From Neodiprion pinetum (taxonomy: Eukaryota; Arthropoda; Insecta; Hymenoptera; Diprionidae): 64,000 nt of DNA. Positions 25,561-35,845 of this stretch are shown here, one piece after another. A model generated the notes under the pieces. It was not told the DNA's origin, did no database searches, and worked only from the letters and a program-made list of their open reading frames with translations. Location of the stretch: positions 6,210,283-6,274,282 of the forward strand of contig NC_060234.1 of the NCBI RefSeq assembly GCF_021155775.2, written 5' to 3'. The position numbers were made by a program, and so were the translations under genes. Numbering within the stretch: position 1 is the first letter of the stretch; each line of letters starts with the position of its first letter.

Positions 25561-28512
25561 GGAAGGTGGAGAGAAGACGGGGACAAGTGGACCATTTTGT
25601 GGGTTGGATTTGGTTATCAAGCGCCTAATGAAACACCTAATGCAATCCAATTCTCAGCGGGCACTCGAGGCTTGGGTCCCCCGTATTTCGACCGCGTGGG
25701 CGGATGGAGGAGAGGACCTTCAATAACGGCCCGGATGTCAACGAATGGTAGGTCGACGGTGATTGGCGGATAATTGGCCGCACCGTGAGGAGTAATTATC
25801 GGGGCGTGGTTGGCGGTTGTTCGCTTTATAGGCTCGACGGTTCCCCGTTTCACCGGCATAACAAACCCCGCAGATCCGTTTATTATTGGATTCGCGATGG
25901 ACTCGTTGGTATTGGTCTGTAATTCCTGTCGCTGATACCAGCCTCCAGGCTGTCTTCCAGAGACCGAGTCTCGACGGGGGTGAAGAATTACTCTCGGGAT
26001 GAGTATTACTTTTGTCCTCGATGACTCAGGACCCCATCCAGTCTCGTATCCCTCCCTTCCTACTCCCTTTCTTACACGGACTTATCCCGTGAATAGTAAG
26101 ATCACGCGAGTCGAGTCGAGTTGGGAACTTTTATCCTGGTCCCATTCGGGAAATGAAACCAATCCTCACTCCCCAATCTTCTCGAAACCCGCCGCGCAAT
26201 CTCTCGCCGTATTTCGCGGTTCACCTTCGCGATATTCGACGTCGAGTGATTATTATTGCGTCGAAGCATCCTTCACATGTCTTTTTAGTCCGGGGTGAAG
26301 TTGTTTTGATTTCTTATATTGAATTTTATCAATCCATGTTGTTAAAGTTCTTTTAAGAAATCAACTGTGCCACAAGTTGTAGATTTTCTGTATATTCTGC
26401 GGTTACTACGAAATTTTAGGTACTCGATATGTCTTGCTCGGACTGTATCTGATCTGTAAGAGGTTAAGATATCCTGAAATTGCAAAGTTCTTTGATTTTT
26501 TTCAATCGATTTGTTTCTAACAAAATATTAATTGCCGTTATATCGCAATAATTACTCTCGAGCACTGAAAACCTGTTAGTATAATATAAGAAATAGCAAA
26601 AAACCGCAGGGTAATATACAAAGAACGGATGTAAAATGGGTGGTAAGAATACTTACCACTATTAATCAAAGGGTTAACGCATGAGACCTTTTTAAAAATT
26701 ATCGAAACCAAGAATTATTAAACTAAAAAAACGTGTAATTTTTAAATTAAAAAATCTAGCCACGAACCACGAATTTACGAAAAAATTATACCGAATTAAA
26801 AAAATTAATCGAAAGCTTGAAGCCAAATGGTAAAGAAAATATACTCTTGTGAACAAAAAAAGCTGTGTTCTGTTTTTTTATTTATTTATTTTTTTTTCTG
26901 TATCTTTGAGCAAAAATGTTTCCACACGAGCTAATTTATTCACGTAGTTGTTCATAGTTATAATCAAATGATTTCATCTCGAATTTTATATTTCACCTCG
27001 AACAACGCTTGATCCTGAAGAGAGAAACGTTGCGCTGAAAGCTCGGTTTACCTGTTTCAGGTAATTCGATAATTGGTGAGAAGCAGTAAGAGGAGGAGGA
27101 GGAGGAGGAGGAAGTCGAGTGGAAGAAACGACCGAAGGATAAGTGAAGGTAAGAAAATTTCCTACAACCGAGTTAAAATATCATACGCAGATACGATTTA
27201 AAAAGACCTCACCGCCGAAGTGGGCTGAAATAGCTTTCGTAAAGCTTCTTTGCCGCGTGCATAATTCGCGCGCTCGCCATGCAAGCTCGACGTCTCTTTA
27301 CGGAAATTCCGCCTGTATGCCCGTCGCAAATCGGCTACTGGCTGGAACGAGAAACCGCCAGAACATCCTTGCGGGGAAAAGACATTAATTTATTAACGAA
27401 GCTCGCGCTTCAACCGCTCAGCTTTTTGCCTTTGACAGTCCGGCTGCCAACGATGACACCTCAAGCGCCTCGACTTTGCAACGAGGCAATTTTTAATTAC
27501 TAAAAGAATTTCTTAAATGATAATTTTATGTTGTTTCTGTTTCGTCCACTCCGTTTTCTGATACTGTATCCACGTTATACTGATAAGTTTTTAAGTCATG
27601 CAAGACGCAAGCTCATCATTTTTCTTTCTTGACGAGAAAAGTGTTCGCAGCGAAAAATCGTGAGCATGAAGTATATGAAAAAGCTTTCATTCAAATTTTT
27701 GAATAAATACCAATCTTTTGCCACACAGTGAAATGATTCGTTCACTTTACTAAATACGCGACGATGAAGTTGTTTGTTTCTATGTTAAAAAGAAATGTCA
27801 TTTGATGCAATAGAAAAAGCGCGGTCTGAACACAACAATTTTTTGTAATTAAGTGATATTACGTTTAAATTTGAGTCTTTGTTTAAGGTTACATTTTTGT
27901 TTCTGTCTCGTCACAGTAATTTTTATTATAATAGTTATTGCATGTTTGTTATAAAATTACATTGAAATTCATTCAATTTCGATAAAAGTAAAAACTTGAA
28001 AATCAAGTATACAGTTTTTTCCACTCTCATTTTTCAGTTTAATTTGTTTATCGGATTGGCATGGCAAAAAATACTTTTTCTATACCAGGCGCGTGTTTCG
28101 TTACCAATTGACGATAATTAAATCAGCAGACGAACGATGAGTATTTAATACAGGGACGAAATTGAAGTTCGCTAGAATTTTTTTCTTCATCAACCGTTTC
28201 CTTGTTTGATTGAATTATCCGTTAATTATAATTACACGCGTGCAGGTAATCCAATATCGCTGTAAATGAAACCTCGGTATTTTCACATCGCTTGATTTTT
28301 TCTTATTTTTATTTCAACAAAACGACATTGATATTGAATCTGATTAAAACAAACCTGGTTTTATAATTCTTCATAATTACACTTGACTCTCACAAAAAAA
28401 AAAAAATTGAGAACATTGCTCGTGTGAGAGTAAAAATTCAGAAAGATTGGAAAACATGTAATGTAAAATTTTCAAAAACGCGAAAATCTTGATTATATCT
28501 CGAGTTTGAAAA
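25561..28512. other. Noncoding DNA; GC-richer to 26.3 kb, then AT-rich
   Basis: At 25.56-26.3 kb several overlapping frames are open on both strands without motifs. A pyrimidine-rich acceptor-like site ends at 27060, and AAG|GTAAGA lies at 27148/27149. The 88 bases between have stops in all three frames, so at most they are a noncoding exon. Confidence 0.4.
27091..27112. repeat. (GGA)n microsatellite
   Basis: About seven GGA/AGG triplets in a row within purine-rich sequence. Confidence 0.9.
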
Positions 28513-28966
28513 TGTGAAAATCAACTGTAACCCGTGCCTGTAAGAGAAAGGATTTCCCAATTTAAAATACACGTGTTTCGGACACGTTCTCAGTATATAT
28601 TTTACTGTAAGAGTAATAATGTTCGAAAAAATCCATGAATGTGAGGTTCTAACGAGCATTAGTGCTACTATCTGAGAAAAAATTCACATCATCATACCAG
28701 GTAATATAGACAATTGCATTTTTTATAAATAAAAAGAAAAAGTCAAATTTCTGGGGTGTGCAATTCGTCGAGATTGGTTGGTACGATGATGTGAATTTTT
28801 TCTCAGACAGTAGAACTAATACTCACTAAATCTTCGCAATTACAGTTTGATTCGAACATCGTCCCTCTTACAATAAATTATATGCTGAGCATGTATCTGA
28901 AACAGGTTATATTTTAATTGGTGATATCCATCCATTTACAGGCACGGGTTAGAATTGATATAAAAA
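28513..28966. repeat. Long hairpin (fold-back), about 200-base arms and short loop
   Basis: The left arm contains AACCCGTGCCTGTAA, then CTCAG.ATAT, TTACTGTAAGAG, GATGTTCGAA-like AATGTTCGAA and TCTGAGAAAAAATTCACATC. The reverse complement of the right arm gives AACCCGTGCCTGTAA, CTCAGCATAT, TTATTGTAAGAG, GATGTTCGAA and TCTGAGAAAAAATTCACATC in the same order. Arms of about 200 bases surround a loop of about 40 bases. There is no coding frame. It may be a fold-back transposon or an inverted duplication, and a transcript crossing it would fold into a long double-stranded RNA. Confidence 0.8.
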
Positions 28967-29413
28967 TCTGAAAGAATTAGGAAATTGTTTTTTAATTATT
29001 TATAGTTGATTTTGGGGATGGTCTGAAAAGAAATCATCAACACCCTAAGTATATACAATGGATCCGGCGGTAGAGGCATATAGAGCTGCCTAATTACACA
29101 GTAGAGAGACGGTGGAGGTGTAATAATGAATCCTGAGCCTCGATGTTTCTCGGCTATACGCACACATAAAGCAAAGCCACCGTTAGTTGTAAAATAATAC
29201 AGCCACCCGTGTTTATTTATTTATCCGCAATGCGTGACGGCGTAACATCTTCGTATGTGTCCTGCACCTACCCATCTTTATTATGGTTACAAGTTTGCTG
29301 AACGATATAATGCGAGTCACTCGCTAGGAAGAAGAAGGAGAAGAAAGAGAGAGGCTGAGGAATCGTTTTACATTGTTGTGTGGCTCGATAAAGTAGGTCG
29401 ACAAAAAAGGGGC
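28967..29413. other. Noncoding DNA
   Basis: No gene is supported. There is an AAGAAGAAGGAGAAGAAAGAG purine tract near 29330-29350. Confidence 0.4.
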
Positions 29414-29973
29414 GATCAAGTTCCGAATTTGAACAGTCCCGAAAGCGTCCGAGTCCGAATTATTTGGAGGCGAAACTTGGAGTGAAGATATCTTACTTTG
29501 AAGAAACAACAAAGTTTCGAATGGTCGGAAACCCGACGGCTCAAAGTTACGGAATACTAGATTTCGAATATTCAAGTTACGATAGAGCAAAGTTCTGACG
29601 GAACAAAATTGCGAAAAATAAATTTTCGAGTTTACTCAACGAGTGGGTGTGAAAAATGAGAAAAACTAGAAATCAGAGTGACTAGGATTACGAACGCAAA
29701 AATATCAAATATCCGAGAGAAAGAGAGATCAGAGTGGCGAAATTTCGCCACGCTAGAAATTTACCGAACTAAAAATCTTCGATCATTCGGAACTTCGACG
29801 TTTCAGATTTTTGAATTTTCGCATTTTCGCACTTTCGGAATTTTGCCCTTTTGGAACTTTGCACTTTCGAAACTTTGATGTTCCGTCAAAGTTTGACTTC
29901 TTTACTTCAGGCTTCGCTACCGAAAAATTTCGAATTTGGCGCTTTCGGATTACATTCGCAAGCTCGGAAGATC
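29414..29973. mobile_element. Fold-back element family E, copy 1
   Basis: The left end GATCAAGTTCCGAA...CCGAAAGCG pairs with the reverse complement of the right end GATCTTCCGAG...CCGAAAGCG. The match continues inward through GGCGAAACTTGGAGTGAAG on the left and a TAGCGAAGCCTGAAGTAAA complement on the right. The sequence is built of short TTTCGAA/TTCGGAA phrases. A second copy at 49269-49801 shares the block ATGGTCGGAAACCCGACGG and the CGAGTGGGTGT block in the same positions. Two copies with the same palindromic layout support a mobile fold-back family. No transposase is present. Confidence 0.75.
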
Positions 29974-30698
29974 TCTTTAAAAATACAAAAACAAAAAATA
30001 AGGTAATCATAAACAGAAGTTTAGATACGTCGATGCAATCCATAAAATTATTTCGGTTCAGTCAAAAATCTAGCAGGTATATTTGATAAGCTCATTTTAT
30101 TCAGAAAACCAATTTCTACAAATTCACTGAAATCGTTTTCTTCCATTTTTTATTAGTTAATTCAATATTCCTATACAATTTGATATCAATCAATGTTCTA
30201 AACTTGAATATTTTACGACGAGTTGAAGCGAGTAAAAAGTACTGATTTTATTTGGACAAGCTGTTCTTTTGATACAGATTCAGCTGTCTATTAAAAGGAG
30301 ATTAAGTGAAGAAGCTGTCTCGAAATTATGAATACGTAGTGTAAAACGAAAACCAAAATTATAATCAACAGTCCTTCCCGGTATGCTCAACAAATAAACG
30401 CTTACATAAATCAAACGATTTATTTAAACGGTAGAAAAACGTTTATAAAACTTTCAGAGAGATTCATTCGCTGTTTATTCATGCGTTTAATTACACGCGT
30501 TCAAAACAAGTCGATTGAAGGATAATTATTACTGTGATCCTAAATTGTAATTCTGTCCAAAAGTATACCACGGTATATTTGCAGAACATTATACGGCTCC
30601 TGAGTTTATTCGTAAAAAAAAAAACAAAAAGTGATGAACTTCGAAAAAAAGATCTGTATCAAATTCCTATTCAGTTGACAGAAAATTTCCGTGAATCT

Positions 30699-30760
30699 CG
30701 ATAAAAAAAAAAAAAAAATAACATTAATAATAATAAAAAATAAAAAAAAATAAAAAAAAC
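30699..30760. repeat. A-rich low-complexity tract
   Basis: Runs of A interrupted by single T and AAT units. There is no recognisable retroelement upstream. Confidence 0.85.
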
Positions 30761-31349
30761 GTCCGTTCACTCCGAACCTTGTACGAAAATGTTTTATTCC
30801 AAAAACGGAATATTAATTTTTTTTTATGCTTCATAAAAATTAATTTGGGTCTTTTCGAGAGGATTTAAAAATATTTTTGACGGTAAAATCGAGTGATTGA
30901 AGGAATTTGATTTCTTTTAAAATAAAACTTTTCAATGGTCGTACTCACATGGGAAAAATTCTTGATGGAATTGACCGTTTACAAAGTTGGCGTGGAATGC
31001 CGCCTACATAAATAGATATAAATGCAATAATTAAAACGTAATAAAGGAAAGAATAACGTTCAACTTGAGTCGGAATGCCTTATACACACAAAATTGACGT
31101 AAGATTACACCCCATACATTGCGAAGAGTTGGGAATAATCGCGTACAGTCCGGTCGTAATCAGCAATCGACACATGTAGACAGTCTGTTAGTTTGCGTAA
31201 TCTGCATTGCAAATTCCACCCAATTAAAAGAGCGAGTATAATCGCACACGGCTTTTATATATATATAGCCGGTAACCTGCGGAGCAGCGGTTCGTTGCGA
31301 CTGGATTCACAATCAAGTTGAAACATTAATGAAGCCACTTGGGAGAAAT

Positions 31350-31354
<5 letters not shown>

Positions 31355-31380
<26 letters not shown>
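31355..31380. repeat. (GA)n microsatellite
   Basis: About 13 GA dinucleotides without interruption. GA arrays can bind GAGA-type chromatin factors in insects; a role here is not shown. Confidence 0.95.
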
Positions 31381-31384
<4 letters not shown>

Positions 31385-33649
31385 ATGAGAAAAAGAGTGG
31401 CTGCGCCATTGTCTATAAATTAGCGATTATTAAATCTAGAGGTAATTTGTTTAACCAAACGATAATAATTTTTATTTCAAGCAAATGAAAACGCGGAACT
31501 TTTACTTTCTTTTTTCCTCGTTTTTATTCTTCTTCAAATCGCCTTCCACTTCACATTATATTTCTGTATAAGCTTTCTGTAAAATAAGTTGAAAACTTTT
31601 CACATACCAGCCGCACTTTCTCTTATCGAATTTTTGCTTGAAAAAATCTTTCTCGTTTTTAAGACCGTAAAATTGCAACGATCCATTTTATTTTACTTCA
31701 ATTCTTTTGATTCAACTGTTATTTTATTTCACCATGATCCTGTGTATTTACTTTGATTCGATTGATTCGGGAAAATTACGCCGGGACTGCATCGAGGAGA
31801 AAATTATTCTCTGTTATCCGATTTAAAAATATATTGTTTTTTCAATATTTTATAGAAACGATGATAATTCTGATATGAATATTTAGTTAATTATTTTGAA
31901 ACAATGTTCAAGTTTTACTTTCTAAAAATTCGAATACCTGCAGGCTATGAAAGCAAGCAATCGAAACTTCGATAGGTTTCGATAAAAAAATTGCTGCAAA
32001 CTTGGTGACAAAAATATACACAAATATAATGGATACGAGAAATCGAATCGTAGCTTTCGACAAGTTAAAGTTTTTCCCTTTATATCTGTAAAAGTTGACA
32101 GTTTTCAGAATTTTCATCAATTTTCCACGCATTTCAACGTAAAACAAACTTTGAAGCTTGTGTCGACATTGTTGTGTTTTTACTTTTTCTCTCAATTTGT
32201 TGCCATTGAATTAAAATTTCAGATAAAAATCGCAAATTGGAATAAAAACTTATTTAAGGTTGATTAACTTAGGTCCAAGAGTTGAGTCGACTTCGTCTTA
32301 AGAAACGAAAATTTCCGTTGTATCGCCAGAAGTTGACTGATTTTGAAAATTTTTTCTTCGATACTTTCGAATATATTGTGCCAAATTCATCCCTTATTCA
32401 TTTCAAAACAGTCTTCATTATTTTGATCATATTTTACAAGAGATAATCTCTTGTTTTCGATAACTGCAAATCTTACAAATTTCACTTTCAGTCGTTGACG
32501 TGTTTTTTGCCCATTTTTGACGTATTCCAAACACCGTTCGAATCGGACCTACCCGAGCAGTTTAATTCCCTCGGTTAAATCTGAGACCTCCTCGAAGGAG
32601 AGATTATCTCTGTACAATTGCCGGGGGGAGATTTCGCCTCTACAAAATGAGCCTAACCATAATCTCCGCGTGCGGCGTTGATCTTAAATATCAATTACGG
32701 GGTAGTTTAGTTTTATTGGTGCGATAAAATTTTACCCGGAGTTTGGCCTTCGTCTCTTCGACCAAACGTCCATGCAGGTAACGGAAAAATGTGAAATACA
32801 CTTTTCGCCTAATTCACAAACAACGTGGCGTGTCAAAATTGCTGCTTTTACGCCCAATTTTACGGCTTACCGCCACTCGAGTCGGTCATTCAAAAGTCGT
32901 AAAGCTCCCTGAATTCCACGACAATCTCACGCCATCGTTAATTGTCTCGCCTGTAGTTTATCTACGCGATAGTAAAGTTAATTTCGGGTGCTGTAGACAG
33001 ACTCATTATGAATTTTACCCGTCTTTACATACCTTCGATTTACGGGGATAAATGTAACACATTTCCAATGGTTTTGCATCAAGTATTTTTATGTAGAAAA
33101 CACCAAATTATGGTGTCTCGCATTTTCAATTTCGAAATGAAACCTTGTCAATTGTTTCCGAGAAATTTTAGAGAATAATTGTTAAAATTATGCAAAATCG
33201 AGCGAATCTTCTTGAAACTTGGTATACATTGTGTGGTAACAGGTTCAATTTTTTCCTGTCCTTATTTCCTTTCTGCGGTTTTCTGAAATTCTGGACAATC
33301 CTGTGACACGTCTTTAAATTCGTAGAATTTTGTCTGTCAAATATTTTGAAATCACATCAATTTTACTATTGTATTAAAATTGTAATGAAATCATTTGCAA
33401 TCTTTTGTGAAACGCTTATTATTATGGGTAAAATTTTTATTGTTATTCTAGAATCTTGAAATCACGAGTAGGGAAGATAAGATAATGCAGGAAAGCAAAT
33501 TAGTTTTCACACAGAATCTTTCAAAAGTGAACCATTTCTTCACAGTACAAAAAAAGATGTACGCAGAAATCTTAATTTGTAATGCAAATTTAATAATCGT
33601 GGTTTATATTTACTTTCATGAATCTGAAAACATTTTGACAAAATATTTT

Positions 33650-34520
33650 AGCCTTATCGGAATCAGCGTTCTTCGTTCGAAGATCAATCGATTCATCTTC
33701 TTCGAGTAATTTCAAAAAACGTTCGACTTCTTTAGAAAACAAATTCAAGAAGTGAATCAGTAATAATTCGATTTAATTGATAAAGCTCAAGTCTTTAATC
33801 AAATCCTGCACTATTTAGCGATAATTTCAATAAGTTCTGAACAGCACTCAGGCGTTAAGGTGCGGGGGTAAAATACTAGAATAGCGATTGATAAAAGGAC
33901 CTAAATATCGAATTCTCAAAGACGATAAAATCTAATTCGGAGAATTATTGAAATCTAGAACATCCGGGTATAGAAAATCGAAAATATAGAAAATCGAAAT
34001 ACTGGAAGGCAAAATATAGGAAGGTCAAAACATGGAACGCTAAAATCTATGGTCTGTATACGATTTCATATTTTTAAAACGAATTCTGACGATTTTGAAT
34101 TTCGAAATTCCGACCTTTCTATTTTTCTACACCTTCATGCTTCGACTTTCACCATTTATAAATTCCATAAATCAAATTTTCACTTCTTTAAAAGTTCGGT
34201 ACTGCGATCTTTCCATTCTTGATTTCTCCATACTTTGACCCCCATCTGAGGCGTTATTTCTGAAGATGAAGTTACTTCCTGTGCCCTGTAATACGTATCT
34301 GATTAAAATGAGCTTTTGTCGTCCGAAGCTCAATCAATTCACCCAATTCGAACAATATCGAGAAACGTAAAAGTAAAAGTCCCGCAAGGTTAGGAATAAT
34401 TCTGTAGTGAGTCCGTGACAGTTCGAATTAGTCGAAAAAGGTGAAAGCTTGAGTCGACATCTGGACCATTTAGCGATAAGTTCAACAAATTAAGAACATC
34501 ACCGAGGCGTTATTTTTGAA
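33650..34520. repeat. Local tandem duplication F (unit about 260 bp), first copy interrupted by a MITE
   Basis: The TCGTTCGAAG.TCAATCGATTC block near 33671 recurs as TCGTCCGAAGCTCAATCAATTC near 34319. The TTTAGCGATAA.TTCAA block near 33814 recurs near 34470, and AGGCGTTA recurs at 33850, 34249 and 34505. Removing the 391-base insertion at 33858-34248 and one 8-base duplicate leaves two head-to-tail units of about 260 bases. The second unit is the uninterrupted form. Confidence 0.75.
33858..34248. mobile_element. hAT-like MITE with 8 bp target-site duplication
   Basis: The element is bounded by identical octamers AGGCGTTA at 33850-33857 and 34249-34256. Its ends are imperfect inverted repeats: the left reads AGGTGCGGGGGTAAAATA and the reverse complement of the right reads CAGATGGGGGTCAAAGTA. 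It is 391 bases long and has no coding frame. The uninterrupted paralogue of the target lies at 34505-34512 with matching flanks on both sides, which shows the boundaries directly. An 8 bp duplication with CAG-type ends fits the hAT superfamily; P-type elements also make 8 bp duplications and cannot be excluded. Confidence 0.8.
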
Positions 34521-35132
34521 TATGAAATCGCTCCACCTCGATGATATCTCGCCTCGAATATACTACACTCCTGCATTAAAGTGCCAGGCGACAGATTTCA
34601 AGTGTGAAAGAGGCGCGAGAATAAGCAGGAGGATAAAGATGGAGAGCAGCCGAGTAGTCAACCGTATCGTTTGCTACGATAATAGTGTAAAGACTAAAGA
34701 GGCTCGCTGGTGGGACGTTTGCGTTCCTTTCTCCGAGGATGGCGGGAGGATATTCGTGCGAGGTGAGGAGGGCTCTCTCGTTTATACGTAGATATGGGGT
34801 GCGTATACACACCGTGTCCGAAATGACACATTGGGTAGTAGCTCACGCGGCGAAGCACCGAGGGCACAGTGACTGCTATACGAGCCCCGCATGAGGCCCT
34901 TGATAGGTTTATGGCAAGCCTAACAATAATACCGGCTAAACCGGATTGACTAATCGCCTTCAAGTTTGTTGTTACGACTCGACTTCCTCCGCAAACTCTA
35001 ACCATCGACGAAGTGCAGATCTTCTGGGTGTCTGGGATCGTATGCGTTTAACCCTTTGAGTCACACATTGTTGCGCTGAGTCAACTTTGACGACAAGACG
35101 ATATTCCGCGGCTTCTACGCTCGCTGATTACG
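34521..35132. other. Noncoding DNA, moderately GC-rich
   Basis: Open frames of 78-103 codons overlap on both strands without motifs. No splice-bounded exon is evident. Confidence 0.4.
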
Positions 35133-35845
35133 AATCTGAAATCAGATTTCAAACATTCGAGATCGCGGATCCGATGTCGTGGACGGTAATTTGAAATTCG
35201 ATCGTATCCGGTCAAAATACTGATGACGGTGGCTTCGGAGTCGCTGATTACTAATCTGAAATCAGATTTTTAATATTCGAGACGATGGACCCAATATGGC
35301 GGATGAAAACTTTTAATTTAATCTAATCCAGTCAAAAAACTTAATCCAGTTATTATCGAGGTGGCTATTTACAAATCTGAAATCAGATTTCAAACATTCC
35401 AGATCGCGGATCCGATGTCGTGGACGGTAATTTGAAATTCGATCGTATCCGGTCAAAATACTGATGACGGTGGCTTCGGAGTCGTTGGTTACTAATCTGA
35501 AATCAGATTTGAAAAATACAAGATGGTGGATCCAATATGGGTGGACGAAAAGTTCCAATTTAATCGAATACAGTCAAAAAACTTTGGCATTGCTGATTAC
35601 TAATGGGAAATCAGATTTCAAAAAACCTCTAATTTAATCTAATCCATTCAAAGAAAACTTTGCGTATGGGTTTTTAAGGTCACTGATTACGAATCTGAAA
35701 TCAGATTTGGAAAATTCACGATGGCGGATTGGATATGACAGATCCAATATAGGCGGACGAAAAATTCAAATTTCTTCGAATCCGGTCAAAAAAATGTATG
35801 CTGTGATTTTTGGGGTGGCTGATTACAAATCTGATATCAAATTTC
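35133..35845. repeat. Satellite-like tandem array, about 120 bp monomer, seven units
   Basis: Each unit carries the near-palindrome AATCTGAAATCAGATTT. It starts at 35133, 35253, 35374, 35494, 35602 (variant), 35692 and 35828 (variant), giving periods of about 120, 121, 120, 108, 90 and 136. Units also share GAT(G/C)GCGGATCC-like and GGTCAAAA blocks. Units 1 and 3 are almost identical over about 110 bases, although units 1 and 2 differ strongly, so the real repeat is a 241 bp dimer. Arrays of this style are, to my recollection, common in hymenopteran genomes; this was not checked. Confidence 0.9.

Larger units (their letters stand above)
29974..33649. other. Noncoding AT-rich DNA
   Basis: No gene seen. 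An A-rich tract lies at 30699-30760 and a GA array at 31355-31380. A TATATATATA box near 31255, followed by GC-richer sequence, could be a promoter, but no open frame follows. Confidence 0.45.

Noticed and set aside
27061..27148. Stretch between a good acceptor (CCTGTTTCAG) and AAG|GTAAGA
   Set aside because: All three frames contain stops, so it is not coding. It could be a noncoding exon, but nothing else supports one.
31249..31290. TATATATATA followed by GC-richer sequence, promoter-like
   Set aside because: No initiator or downstream open frame or exon is recognisable, and TA runs are common in this DNA.
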